DNA of 64,000 nucleotides from Engraulis encrasicolus (Eukaryota; Chordata; Actinopteri; Clupeiformes; Engraulidae), in contig NC_085867.1 in NCBI RefSeq assembly GCF_034702125.1, positions 46,308,935-46,372,934 on the forward strand, written 5' to 3'. Under the pieces are notes generated by a model, which worked only from the letters and a program-made list of their open reading frames with translations, was not told where the DNA came from and searched no databases. This document shows positions 35,074-47,469 of this stretch, piece after piece. Numbering within the stretch: position 1 is the first letter of the stretch; every line of letters begins with the position of its first letter. Made by a program: the position numbers and the translations under genes.

Positions 35074-35089
35074 CTACACATAAAAAGAA

Positions 35090-35820
35090 TACATGTATAG
35101 AACTACCACCTTTCTTGTCGGAGGGGAAAAGATGCCACTTCTTGCCGAGCAACCCATCAGAAGCCTGGGGAGGCAGTACACCGCGGAACTATCTGATAAA
35201 CAGATGGGGAAGACCGTCATGAAACAGCTATGTGACGGCCTGGCAAGGATCCACCACAGCCAACTCCAAGTAGTTAGTTAGTTCCAGGAGGTGGCCGTAG
35301 AACACAGAAAATGTGGTATGGGGAAAATGTAATTCGTTTGTACTTAATCTTCGTTTGGTATGTAATGGTTCTGTGTTAGTCTCCAGAGAACAGAAAGTTG
35401 TGGTCTAAAAATATTTTAATCTACGAGAATCACATCACCAGCAACTTCCTGGTCCCCGGTTGACACAACTCTATTAGACAGCTCTGACTCAAAACTGTCA
35501 ACATCATTGAGCTCACAGTCCCATAGGAGGGGTCAACAGAAGAAGCCTATGTATGCAAGAAGCTGTGCTACACAGAGCTACAGCTAGCTGCAGATGCACA
35601 ACAACGAGGATGGAATGTGCAAGTGTATCGAGTGGACGTAGGATGCAGAGGTTTTGTGGTCGCCTCTACCATCAGGCTTTTAAAAGACCTTGGTATCCAA
35701 GGACAGTCACTGCAACAGACAATTAAATCCTTGTCTGAAGCAGCCAAAAGAAGCAGCCAGTGGGTAATGCGGAAGGACCCCTGCTTGGCTCAAAAAACAT
35801 CTGGGCCCACTCATTAACTT
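35090..35820 (+). mobile_element. Non-LTR retrotransposon remnant (pol C-terminus)
   Basis: Frames contain PIRSLGRQYTAELSD (35.15 kb) and VDVGCRGFVVASTIRLLKDL with SSQWVM (35.63-35.8 kb). These are characteristic of the C-terminal part of type-1 (R2-like) retrotransposon proteins in fish. Broken by stops between the two parts; no RT core. It lies between two Ser-rich exon copies. Confidence 0.6.
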
Positions 35821-36512
35821 GTCACACACCCAACACCCTTTCTCTCACCCAGGAGGTGAGGGACCAAGGTATGCGTTCAGTTCCAAGCCTGACTCAGGGG
35901 AGTGGACACCTCTGCTGTATATAGTCCCTTGGACTTGTAATTTGGCATGGGACACAAGCTCGGACTTGATCACCCCATAGCTGGCCACCTTTGATGAGGG
36001 TGTCTAGTGTCGATAAGCACTAGACACCCCCTCACCCCCTGATTTAAAAGGAACACTACTGACGATGTGTCCAAAATACAACCCCCACGCGCCACTTACC
36101 ATCAAGGAAACTCATGTGACTCAACATCAAATGGCACAATAGATAGTGACACCATCTCATCCTGTGTTTATGAATGTGAATCAGTTGTAATGGGCACATG
36201 AGATTGGCAGAGTCAGAAACTACAACAGTGAAGTAATGCTGGCCACACTATTGGTACGTTCGAAACAGGGAAGGCAGCTGTCCTTCCAGTGAGCTAACTG
36301 GACATCGAGTCATGAAGTGTGGATCGAAACAAAAAATTGCTTTATTTCCTCCCTTGGCAGTTGACTGCATTTGTGGGCGTAACAGTGATATTTGAGGGCA
36401 CCATCAGATGGGACCCACTAGTTTGACGCCTTCTCGGTACTCACGTGGTGCGTCACATGGTAATCAAACATTTCAAACAAGCGATTTAAGGTTAGGGTTA
36501 GGTTTAGGGTTA
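35821..36512. other. Unassigned intergenic/intronic sequence
   Basis: No exon, repeat ends or domain recognised apart from short telomere-like words at the right end. Confidence 0.4.
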
Positions 36513-36675
36513 AAGGGGTATGCCACTATTTTGTGGCTTAATACAGTTAAAATCGTTGGCCAGGGTTTATAAAGGTGGTAACGTGTCTTATTTTTCATAT
36601 TAAGCGTTGTCTTGCTTTAAGACAGGTTAATAGAGGGAATATGTTGCTAAGCTAGTGAAAGTCAATGGATCCGTA
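36513..36675. mobile_element. Half copy of the window-start foldback
   Basis: Starts ggggtatgccactatttt and follows one arm of the 1-271 element to ggatccgtat, then diverges. Just before it stands a telomere-like ttagggttagg string (36489-36510). Confidence 0.7.
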
Positions 36676-37388
36676 TTGCTCACGCTACCCTTGACTTGTC
36701 AGTATCCGGTGATGCCACATTTTTTCGGCTCAGCCCTTTCAGAGATATGAGCTATTCTAATGGGGGCAGCGTTTGTTTATATTTTTTTAAAATACCATAG
36801 GCCTACTCCAAATATTTTCCCAAAAGGTACTGCTGTTTGCTAGTTGTCTGCTGATGTTGTATAACCTTTTGGATGTTTTTGGGAATAAATAAAAATGTTT
36901 TTTTGAAATGTAAACAAAGCGCTGCCCCCATTACAATGACCAGGATCTCGGAAAAGGCTGAAGAAGAAGAAAAAATCTCAGGTAGGCCTACTGATAAGTC
37001 AAGTGTGAGCATTACAACTGCATATTGAAATTGACTGAACTGGTCCTTTAAGCGAAAAATATGCTGGTGGCATGGAATATTTACATTTTTCTAAACATGA
37101 GCTTCGGTTGGTCGCTCTGCCTGATAGAGCGCTTCAGGTTGAATTGTTTGCCGCCTTTGTCTCCCCTGATCTGTGCTTTCAAGTCCATTGAGTACTTTTA
37201 CTCCTTTTACTCATGGTGACCACTACAGTGAGTATCTCTGTCAAAATTTGGAATTTGTTTTGGGGTAAGAAAAAATGTTAAGTCCACCTCATTGATTTGG
37301 TAATTTGCACAGTACGTGAAAGGGTTTGCCATACTGATATCTGGATATGTATAGTGCCCATTGTTTGTTCCTCTATTTAACTGCTTAC
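36676..37388. other. Intronic sequence of the Ser-rich array
   Basis: No exon-like unit up to 37.25 kb. From about 37.28 kb on it is the duplicated flank also found at 34.82-34.92 kb. Confidence 0.45.
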
Positions 37389-37535
37389 CTTTGTCGTCCT
37401 GGAAACTGAAGTGGTCTGTGTTTCATTGAGTCATCACTCTTCAGAGACACATGAGAGGGCAAAGCCCCACTCCCTGTGGATCTGGACGAGCTGGGCGCAG
37501 GGAAGTCAGGATTCCTCACAGAACTTCCATGAGAG
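37389..37535 (-). CDS. Ser-rich phase 2-2 exon, copy A
   Basis: A 147-nt unit (49 codons), acceptor tgtag, donor acaaag|gtaagc. It reads SHGSSVRNPDFPAPSSSRS and later HVSLKSDDSMKHRPLQF. The 34927-35073 unit is a near copy including flanking intron, so the pair arose by a roughly 2.5-kb tandem duplication. Confidence 0.6.
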
Positions 37536-38205
37536 CTACACATAAAAATAATACATGTACTGTACATGGTCAGGAGATTCAGAGGACCATTGGCATGGTT
37601 CACTGTGGGACACTGAATGTGTGAAGTATACAGGTCTGTGGAGGGCAGTGAGATGGGCAATGACCCATCACTAGGGTTGTATGTGTGCTCTGACCATATA
37701 CAAATGGACCAAACATCCATGACATCACCAATAAACTTTATCAGAGCCGAATGAAGCCAATTTTGACCCAAATATGGGTACCAGACTCTGACAATCCCAC
37801 CTTCCAGGTGTTGTGGTGTCTAGGGGAACAGGCTGCTACTGCCAGTCATACCAAGCCTGCCAACCATGCTCCTAAGAGTTAGTAAAACTATGTGTACAAT
37901 GGAACGTGTTTAAAACACTAGTCACAGGGAGATCCTGGTCTTTCATATCATATAATACTTTACAGATACGGCACAGATGGAACACAAGCACGGTGGCAGT
38001 GTAAGCTGTGCAGAAGACACTGCTATTCTGCTTCACCTGCAATGTTGCCTTGTGTTTAGTGTCCAAGGAACTGTTACAGACATTGGCACACACAAAAAGA
38101 AACGAAATCTGAACCCACCCAACTAGTGACATAAGATTTTAAGATATGTCTATGATAGACTTGAAGTCAAGACCACCTAAACCAAGATGATCAACTAGTG
38201 CTTAC

Positions 38206-38367
38206 GTTTCTTCTTCCGGCAGGCTGAATAAAGACTTGCCACTCCTAATGGATGTGCGTGAGGCCACCGATGCATTACTTCTTACAGATGAGTAATTAGA
38301 GTCAGAGTCTGGTCCCCTTGTGGGAGGTCCATGAGAGCAACAGGAGCCAGGGTTACAGCAGTGGGAG
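38206..38367 (-). CDS. Ser-rich phase 2-2 exon (array member)
   Basis: A 162-nt unit, acceptor cactacag, donor gaaac|gtaag. It reads SHCCNPGSCCSHG, then a Ser/Arg-rich stretch (NYSSVRSNASVASRTSIRS) and LFSLPEEE. It is intact in phase 2 at both ends, so it can be spliced between any start exon and the B-box exon. Low complexity suggests a disordered, possibly phosphorylated segment (inference). Confidence 0.55.
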
Positions 38368-39666
38368 CTGTAGTGAAGCACAACAAGAAATAATACAGTA
38401 ATTAGCGTTAACAAATTAATTTAACTTTCAGACATAATAAAGCCAAGCATCAGAGAACAAGTGAGGTTTGAAAATGAATGGGCTGTTATGTCTGGTGAGT
38501 AAGGCTTAACCCCATTTCACCCCTTAGTCCTACGCCTTTCCCCTTACCTTATCTGTTTTGCACTTTCACGTGTAAGGGTAGTGTTGTCCCAATTCACGGT
38601 AAGACAGATGGGTAGGGGTAAGGGGAAGGGCTTTCTACCTCTCCAAACAGAGATTTTCCGACACCACACTCCAAATGGAGGGCTACGACAGATTTCCCCA
38701 AATGCATTTCGAATGCCTTTAAAAATTGCTGGCAAGCCACAACAGCACACAAATGTATTTATTTTCGCCGCAATTGTCTTAAAGTGGTAATAATTATTCC
38801 AGTACTAAGTTGCAATGTGTATGAAAGTCATGAAGGTTTTGCGGGTGTTGCGTAGCACTGTTACAAGCAATATCGATGGTTTAAGAAAGGCTGGTTTTTG
38901 AATGCTATGGCCGTCATTCCCTAGCCTGGACCGTCCCATAATACTACCATATCATTTCATATTCATGGTCTGGAGGTTGTTTGATCTGACGCGATTGCAG
39001 GAAGCGGGAAGTTTGCACTCAGTTATGGTTTTTAAATGATGCTCTCATCCAATCGCCGACAATTACTCAACAACATAGCAGACCAGAGCCATTAGCGCAG
39101 ACGTTTATGTCATCGTCACGAGCGCCCTCCCCCTTTTTCCCTCATGTGGGGCGCTTATTTGCTTATTGGCTGTTTTCTGGGGAACGTTGGGCGACAAGAT
39201 CCTGTCGCTGCAATCACTCCACAGAAAACAAGAGCCAGACTAGTTATTGACTGTGCATGTGCATGTGCATTGCTCTTGACTTTTCCTGGAGTGAATAATG
39301 GAGGATACTGGTGAAAGTTTTATTAAGTTTTGTGTTAAGTTTTATTAAACGCAAGTGGTGGGCCTAGTAGCCTATGCCATGTAGGCTTACATTGAGCAAA
39401 AACAACTCCATAAAGAACTCTAACAACTCAACGACACGAACCAGGAAGTTGTTAAATTACGTCAAATCCGGTCATAATGACTGTAAATTGAGTAAATTAG
39501 GCTACAGAAGTTTATCTCATCCGAATGCGCCACAAAACAAGAACAGAGGTGCGAGGGTAATTACAAATGACCAATGGTCCATAGGTAATATTTATCCTGT
39601 GCGTATCGAACAGTAGAATGTGCAAAGGCAGAAAAAAGCATGGAAGAATCAGTCATTAGGCCTATG
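38368..39666. other. Unassigned intronic sequence
   Basis: Unique-looking, with no supported gene or element boundary. Confidence 0.4.
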
Positions 39667-39971
39667 TACTGTCCCATTTTTTGAAATGAGCTTATTTTAC
39701 ACCTCCCCTTGAGTTAAACAATAGGCTTTTACCGTTCACCTGTACTTCCAACCGTTTTCTAGTTATGGCAGTGCACATTTCCCCTCCAAGCTAACAGTTA
39801 ACATTGAGTCCTATGAGACCAGTTAGCCACGAGCTGGTCTCATAGGACTCAATGTTAACTGCTAGCACTGCCATACCCAGAGAACGGTTGAAAGTACAGG
39901 AGAAAGGTAAAACCCTATTATATAACTCAAGGGGAGGTGTAAAATAGGCCTATTTCCAAAAATGGGACAGT
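39667..39971. mobile_element. Foldback MITE
   Basis: Outer ends tactgtcccattttt and aaaatgggacagta, inner arms meeting at gagaccagttagccacgagctggtctc near 39825. Almost the whole element is one imperfect palindrome. Confidence 0.8.
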
Positions 39972-40272
39972 ATCACTTTAAGAAGAGGTGGAGGAGCCCA
40001 AAATCAAAACTATTGTGTGGAAACATGATATTATTTTAACTGATGAAACACAGTCCTCTAAAATGTGAACCTGATTGGTCACATTATTTTTGTACACATT
40101 GCTGACATCTTTGACAATTGATGGAGACACATTTCTTATACAGTATACAGTATCTAATATTGCCATCATTAGGCCAACCATGCTCAAAACCATTCTCTTT
40201 CATCGTAGTGATGACCAGACCACATGACTCCAGTCCAAACCCAGGTAACCAGACATAAAATGAAATAATAGC

Positions 40273-40420
40273 CTAATTGTTTGTGCCTTTATGCTTGTCT
40301 GTTGAGTCATCACTCCTGACTGACCTGTGAGTGGGCACTCCTGACTGACCATCAGTCTCTTCAGTTTTGGGCGAACTGGGTACAGGAGAGTTTTGTTTTC
40401 TCGTGGAACGTTTGTGAGAG
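40273..40420 (-). pseudogene. Ser-rich exon without donor, ends in stop
   Basis: Acceptor catctgtag, phase 2. It reads SHKRSTRKQNSPVPSSP and later VRSDDSTDKHK, matching the 35.0 and 37.4 kb exons. Where those have a caaag|gtaag donor, this copy has none and runs into TAG at 40275-40273. It could be a terminal exon of a very short transcript with the 40.7 kb start, but decay is more likely. Confidence 0.45.
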
Positions 40421-40704
40421 CTACAGATGCATAAACAAGAATTCAAGGAGAGGAAGGGGTTAACAGCTATAGCACATTGCAGACATACTGTAAACAGCAG
40501 CAAAAACTCCTTGATTATTAGGCCACAATATAATTTCAAGACATGCATCAAAAAAGTTTCTATATGAGTGAGTTTCTTTAAATTAGCCAAATTAAAATGT
40601 AATTACCCAATGTGTAGATGTTCAATCAATAATTATTTCCTTGTTCCCCATCTGTTTTTTGACCACATGACATTGTAGGCTATTTTTGTTCTTTGATAAC
40701 GTAC

Positions 40705-40772
40705 CTTGAGCCTGACGAAGATGAGACACCACTTCCACTACTGGGATTGGGTAGACCATGGTAGCCAGGCAT
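40705..40772 (-). CDS. Second candidate start exon (copy of 34.1 kb exon)
   Basis: ATG at 40772-40770 in cctccATG, 22 codons (MPGYHGLPNPSSGSG...), donor tcaag|gtacg. Intron bases beyond the donor (ttatcaaagaacaaa) also match the 34106 exon, so this is a segmental copy. It may be an alternative promoter/start exon for the same B-box gene or the start of a decayed duplicate. Confidence 0.45.
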
Positions 40773-41180
40773 GGAGGAAAGATACATGTGAAGAGGACAA
40801 TGCAGTTATATACAGTAGGCCTATCACATAACAATATCAAAAGTTAGTCACATAAAGTTTGTGAAAATGAATGGAAATCTTGTGAGAATAAATCTGTTCA
40901 TTTAGGCTTGAGTACCAGTAAGTTATGTTGATTAATTGATTGTTATTGCATAAGGCAGAAATTAGGAATAGACATAGGCCTATGTGATGGACTTGTAGTC
41001 AAGACCGCCTAAACCACCTAAAGAGATCAAAGGCCGAGACCAAAACAAAATCAGATCACACCAAATACATGTAGTCTATTTGGTTACATTTGAAAGGTTG
41101 TATTTGAGGAGGCTAAATAATAATGTTTTTGTGTCATTGATATTGGCTGAAAATCTCTATCTGAGACGGCGAGACCAATA

Positions 41181-41936
41181 GGGTGACTTCAGGAAATTTG
41201 AGCAGCTTTTTGGTAAATCGCTTGGGAAAATAAAATAGCATCTATGCATTTTCAAAGTGTATATATAGGCCTAATTAATAGCTACTATATTTCATCATTT
41301 TGTGTTGGAATTATATTATAAGACATGATTGTTTAGGCCCAACAAGTCTTGAAACTCTTTCTGTTGCTACTTTTTTGGAAGGAGCCGCTTCAGCTAAATT
41401 GAGCCACCTTATCTGGTAAATTGAGCCGGTTATAAAAAAAGAGAAAAAGTCAATAATTCATTGATCCTTTTAATGCTAAAACACAATTATGTACAGTTAC
41501 ATGTCTCTGGACAGTGTTCATCCTATCCTATCCCATCATGGTATACCATAAACATACTTTTTTTTTCCAAAAAGGATGATAATATACCACACTAACAAAC
41601 ATTATTCTGGTGCATGCCATCAAGACAGAAAACATACTTTGTTTTTATGTGTATATCTACTAGTGTATGTCAGTTATCATACTTGTAATAATTTGGCTAA
41701 CTTTAGCGTGCCATGCTAAATTTCATGCAACTTTCTGGTGCAGCCTTCATTGGAAGAAGTATCACGCCCACCATATTAACCGAAATCCAATAAAATCTCC
41801 CGTTACATGTCATGATCTGTTGTGGCAACAAATTCCCATACTTTGTAGTCATTGGCTCTCATTTCCAGAGGGGCTAGAACCCCAAAACCTTAATTGGCTC
41901 AATTTACCTGATGGTTCAAATTACCTGAAGTCACCC
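41181..41936. mobile_element. 756-bp TIR element with TA target site
   Basis: Perfect inverted ends gggtgacttcagg / cctgaagtcaccc, flanked by TA on both sides, as in Tc1/mariner-like non-autonomous elements. No transposase recognised. Confidence 0.75.
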
Positions 41937-42069
41937 TACAAGACTAGTGGATCTGAGACAAAGTGGTTTACTAGGTTTAGAATGGCAAAAACAATTACAG
42001 GCAGATAAGAGGCATCAGAATCGATGCTTTAGCAGTGACTTCTACAATTCAATCTTGTTGTTGACTTAC

Positions 42070-42201
42070 CTTTGGTCTTCTGGTAGGTCAATTGAATAAC
42101 CTTTTGGCATGAATGAGCGAGGGACTGTAAAGTAGCCTTTTGATGGACCCTTCTTGGGATGTCCATGAGTGCAACAGGTCTCAGGGTTACAGCCATGAGA
42201 T
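42070..42201 (-). CDS. Ser/Gly-rich phase 2-2 exon (array member)
   Basis: A 132-nt exon-like unit with acceptor cactaaag and donor ccaaag|gtaagt, open in phase 2. It reads SHGCNPETCCTHGHPKK and continues to a LPEDQ end. The Cys/His-Gly opening resembles the 38.3 kb unit (SHCCNPGSCCSHG), so both come from one ancestral exon. It lies upstream of the two candidate start exons, so which transcript uses it is unknown. Confidence 0.5.
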
Positions 42202-42531
42202 CTTTAGTGGAACACACACAATAATAAATAGTTCTACTACAGTGTACCAATTAAAAGTTCCTTAAATAATATATCCACCATATTGTCCACGGTTACAAGG
42301 GCAGGATCATTACTATTTTTGGTAGCAGTTGCTAGTGCTAAATCATTCAGAAGGGTTATGGGCATCTTAACAGGACCTAGCAGACCGAAAATTCTGTGAG
42401 AGTAGGCCTATGTGAGAGCATGAAACAAAGTTGAAATTGGCGAGACTTAATAAAGTGGATAGGCCCTTAAAAATAGCCAGGCCGTGCCCTCCTAGTGATG
42501 CAACAGCTTCAGCGTTGCTACCAGTCAGGGC

Positions 42532-44405
42532 CTCGTTTCCCGATAACGATGGTTCTTAGCCTTACGTGTGTCGTTAACCAGTGATCCTACGAATGTTCTT
42601 AGATTTCCTACGACTGTTTCCCAAAGACACTCGTACATGAACGCGCGTGCACAGCCTCTAAGATCATTCGTAGCGTCGCTCTTAAAGGGACACTGTGCAG
42701 GAAATGGTCAAAAAAGGTACTGCAACTAGGCTGCTCATTAAAACTGGGCTGTCTATTGCCAAATTTAATTTTTACATGAAAGTTTACTAAGTAATAAACA
42801 AATATTTTCTAGTATGGTCCAAGTAGTCATTTTTTGCAGCTAAAATTGACTATTTTTGGAAATTCAAAATGGCCGACCATGGAGAAGATCCGCCTTTTCA
42901 TGTATGAAAAATACATTTTTTCCAGTCATAATGAATACTTAGAATTTGGTGGTGGTGGTAAGTATTCATGAAAAAGGTAACATGAGTGAATGGGCAGCAT
43001 GAATTCTGGAAATAAACAACTAAAACTCTCACACAGTGTCCCTTTAAGGATCGCTGTCCACATATGTGGTGCTGAAGTGTACTCGGAGTGAACTGTGCCG
43101 TCATCTGCTGCTAAACCATTTACAAAATGTAAGGCGTGTGTCAGTATCAAAAGTTGTTTTCTATAAGGGTGGGACTACATTTGTAGCAGTTTGCAACTAT
43201 CGACAGGAGTTATTGTTGGCAAATGACATAAAATGCACACACACAATGAAATCATGCAAAACTCCCAACTGACGGTAATAATGAGCTACGCCGTTAAGAC
43301 CCAGATAAAGCGCGTGCACTTGGCTACTGCAGCTTAATATTTAAGAAGACAAGTAGGCCTAGGCCTATTGGAGTTCCAAATTGGGATGCGCAAAGTTACA
43401 AGGCGTTCAAGAATTGACAACTGTCGGGAGCACGTCAGCATGCTGTTATGAAAAACAATGTCCATCAAAATTGACACATCCCCTCACTGCCTTTTTGTTA
43501 TTGCTTAGCCTACTAGAGTCGGAATAGGGAGAGGAGCTTGGTACATGTGGTGAGCGGTGCGCAAAGTACCGCGCGCTCAAGACGTACACACAACTGTGAG
43601 GACATTTTTGCACGGCAGTCTGCTGTTATTAAAACAAAAAATCTACACGAATCCCCATCGCTGCCTTTTTAATTTTTGTCATAGCTTACCCTTCGCCTAC
43701 AACTATCATGTATTTTCGGCGTCGCCTTCCCTTTCTTAGGCTACTTGAAAATGAAAGAGGGTGCAACAACTCGCTGACCATTTTTCTTCAAAAAATATAA
43801 AATAAATACAGTTTCGGAAGTGGCCTTCCGACATCAACACTCTTGTCTCTGGTTGCCGAAGCCCCTTATTCATTTTGCCTTGTTCTTGTTCATGAAGCAC
43901 CCACACAAATTATGATTGATCACAGTTTAATTATGCCCAGGTTTATCAAACACAGTCGAACTATTTTACTACCTGTAAAATATTTCCAAACACATTACTT
44001 TTATTTTATAGGCCTACACATCCACAATTAATGTTACCTTCTTATTTGCGTTGCAGTGTCAACTGTGCTGCCATGATATTTAGGCTACACTCCCGTCTTA
44101 AAACATCAACTTGAAGCGCAAGTTTCCTCTTTTCCTATGGGTGTCTCCACTGTGCCATGCCTCTCGCGTCTTAAAACAGCAATCTTCTGCGCAGTTTTCT
44201 TCTTTTCCCTTCATATCCTGTGGGTGTCTCCACTGTGCCATGCCGCTACGATCAATCTTAGCGCGTTAAGACTACTCTAGACCACTCGTGTCAACCTGCG
44301 ATGGTTCTTCGCTACGTTGGCTTTGGGAAACGTTCCGTGAGCTCTACGATGGTGTTACGTGTGAACTTAAGTAGCACGTAGCGTTAAGTTTCGGAAACGA
44401 GGCCC
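42532..44405. mobile_element. 1.9-kb TIR element carrying a MITE
   Basis: Ends cctcgtttcccgataacg and ttaagtttcggaaacgagg are inverted, with further matching words (cgatggttct, ttacgtgtg). A 'gggacactgtg' MITE (42682-43048) is inserted inside. No coding capacity recognised. Confidence 0.6.
42682..43048. mobile_element. 'gggacactgtg' MITE, copy 3
   Basis: Perfect ends ttaaagggacactgtg / cacagtgtccctttaa, 367 bp, close to copy 4. Confidence 0.8.
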
Positions 44406-44417
44406 AGGTCAAGAGTC

Positions 44418-45658
44418 AATAGGCTCGTTTGCAACTACGCAGCAAAAGATTTGATCAAAACGTGATTTGCTTGGTCATAAAAAGGAGGGGATAACTGCGT
44501 CGCAATCAAGATGGACACATCAGGACGACGAGATTTCAACAGCGTCAAAGAAGGTGGACATATAGGTCTGTGGTGGATCTACCTTTTTTGACAGCGGGTG
44601 TACCAGGGTGCCCTCTCATGGAATTAAATCATCATGGCACTAATTCCATGACGCGCTTACCAATGTCGGCACATGCTTGTGAAATCCGAGACTCTCTGCC
44701 TCTCGAAGAGAAATCAGATGGTCTTGAGGTAGAGACACAGGTTACCACTTGGTGAATCATGGTACAACTCTTAGTTAAATTTGTGATGATTTGGCTTCAC
44801 TTCCATGTAATAATTCAGTTAATTAGTGCTCACTTTAGGCTATTCATTTTGTGTTTTGGGACCAAAGTCGTCATTCAGATAGGACCGTTTTAAAATTACT
44901 TAACAGCGCCAACCCATCCTGCGAGGATTGAACCCAGGTGTTCAATATGTAGCTTTACCATGGCGCGCCAACCACAAAGGCCACTCTGTTTCGTGCACTC
45001 TCATACATAAAGGACAAGATAAGTCCCTCGCAACGGGTCTGTTTCCACATTAACCATCAGCAACTAAAGACCTGTGTTTCGGTGCAGTTTCGAACCGGGG
45101 ACCTCACGAATGGAAGTCAGGCGCGCAACCACTACTCTAACCGTCAAGCAGGCGGCCCATAGAATAGTACTGGTTTTGTAACCTACGGCATACACTCCTA
45201 ACGTGGCGAAGATGGAGCATGTGACGACAGGGTGGTTTGTTTCTCTTTTTTACTGTTGTAAGTGGGTTGTGCGACCATACATATCGATGATGCCACTCTA
45301 AGTATGCTGCATTTGAGCATGAAATGCATTTCAGCATGTAGAAAATGAAGCACGTTCAACTACACACACATGAATCACATGAGCTATGAACACCAATCAC
45401 GGCAGATTCCTCACATCATGGAGGAGGTCTTCTGCCCAGCGCAGTAGGTTTCTGCTACTGCGTAGCTGCTTGACAAAACTTTTGTTCCCGCGATGGTTCA
45501 ACGCCATGTGACACGACTGCCGCGCAGAGGTCACTCCCTTCAACTGCGTCGTGAACGGCAAATTCTAACCATGATGCTTCACGCGGACACACTGAGCATG
45601 CTCGCTGCCAAATTTTCAACCTCGTCGAAATGACGCCGTCAAGAACGCCCTTAATGGA
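44418..45658 (-). mobile_element. 1.25-kb repeat unit with tRNA-like boxes, copy 2
   Basis: Reverse complement of 9376-10625 with scattered substitutions and small indels. The neighbouring sequence does not match, so it may be an independent insertion and not only part of the large inverted duplication. Confidence 0.6.
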
Positions 45659-45659
45659 A

Positions 45660-47090
45660 GTTCTGGCTGAGTTCCCGCAAATACGGGAACTCCTCCCACT
45701 TTGTTGGGAAGCAAAAAATCATTAGCAGACCAAGGGAGGCCATTTGGGAAATGCTGTTTGGGAAATTTTTATGCTCTCAGACCAAGTCTCGAAGAGATTT
45801 GAAAGCCCTGAGGTTCTTTTGAAAGTTCCACAGAGAAACAAACTCAAGAACCCCAGATATAAAGCCTCTCCGGGGAACCTGTAAGAGGGGAGTGTGAGGA
45901 ACTTTTAGGTTTCTCTCAGTGGCAGCCCATGGCCCTTTGAGAAACTTTGTTTTTCACTGTGTTAGATTTCAAACAAGTTATGTCTGACTGCTATGTATGC
46001 TGGGATGTCCATTGCTGCACATTATTTTCTGGTGAGTTTGAGTTAGCCTACCTGAGGAGTTTGTCTGCTGCAACTGCCAGCTCTTGCCCCGGTCCAATGT
46101 CCCTCTCCTTAGCGGAACTCATTACACAGAAGCCCTTTCTGCTGTTTCGTCAGCAAGGGCTTTGGTCCACCTGGGATCAAACAAAAAGAACAAAAAGAAA
46201 GAAAAAAGTTATCTCTACACACCCAAGATTTCCTTAAAATGTTATGAAAGCAGTTGCGATAAAGCAGTCAATATTCAGTAGCATTTGGAAAATATCTGCA
46301 TATAGTATTTGATTTGAGTTAAAGCTTGAGCATACTCAGTATCATACATCTGTTGTTCCTTACTGAGACATGCAAGTCAAAACAACTTGAAACAAACAAC
46401 CTCAAAGGATAGCATATGTTGGCACATTACCAGCCATAAAAGTAAAGTGACATGCACTATTTGATGGGAGTGCCACCACTACTGTAGTTCACAAGGTCAA
46501 GTTCAAATACATTCAAATAAGTTCTTCCTGCAATTCTGTGGGCGTGTAGCCATGTTTGAATTTATTTTGCTCACGCTTGTACGGTAGACTACTACTGTAC
46601 ACTGCAGGCACAGGAAGGCTGTGTCTGCACACAAATAATATCTTCTTGCCATAGAGGCCAATGGAGCATAGAGCCAGGCTAAATTTTCAGCACCAAATTG
46701 CATTTGTCTTTCCTGTGTTTTCCTTTGTAGAAACCAGTTTGTAGGCATCCCCAAATGATTCAGCTGAAATGGTTGTCAGTGTAAGAAATTATAAACCTAC
46801 CCACAGGAGTTATACAACTCGGTTGAGGGGCGTAAAAACAAACTGTTAGAGCTTCAATTAAGTAGCATATGTATTATAATGTAATGTAATATATGATCAT
46901 TTTTGCAGTTAACTGATATGAACTGAAATTAGCACTTGCAATTAACTGAATAAACTGAAAAGATGGTGCCCGGCCATGTTTTTCTTTACCAAGTCATTAA
47001 AGAGCTTTCAAGCTTAGATTGAACGTGGATATTGAAAACTCCATTCATTCATTCAACTCCACACATATCCCCTTAATGCATGCTGTACCT
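45660..47090. other. Unassigned region
   Basis: No exon with both splice sites is supported. Frames near 46.0-46.2 kb and 46.5-46.75 kb have no domain I recognise. Confidence 0.4.
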
Positions 47091-47092
47091 CC

Positions 47093-47225
47093 AGTGACAC
47101 ACTGTAATAGACTTTGAAAAGTTAACTCCCACAGTACTACAATACTATGAAATAACCCAGGGCCTTTAGTAATGCATTATGACTTGGTCATTACCATTCT
47201 GGTAACAGCAAATTTACAGTATAAT
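47093..47225. repeat. Block matching 5935-6060 in reverse complement
   Basis: Words such as gtacctccagtg, gaaaagttaac, gcattatgacttggtcatt and ggtaacagca match the sequence just after the left AIG1 stop codon in inverted order. Part of the inverted duplication, displaced from its expected place next to 55.5 kb. Confidence 0.7.
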
Positions 47226-47387
47226 GCCATCTCTGATTAAATTATGTGAATATTTTCTACGAAGACTAACAACTCTGATATATGACATGATTTTCTAAGC
47301 CATTACCAGAGACTGTAGATTCCTGGACTCTTGACTTATTATCTGTTATCTATTTCATTTATTTAATTCACCCTGAGTAATCAGAAA

Positions 47388-47392
<5 letters not shown>

Positions 47393-47464
<72 letters not shown>
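47393..47464. repeat. (AT)n microsatellite
   Basis: About 35 uninterrupted ta units. Confidence 0.95.

Positions 47465-47469
<5 letters not shown>

Noticed and set aside
36485..36512. Interstitial telomere block
   Set aside because: Only three or four imperfect ttaggg units; too short to call.
45947..46237. Possible coding exon of 96 codons
   Set aside because: No domain recognised, no convincing splice pair, Lys-rich end is low complexity.
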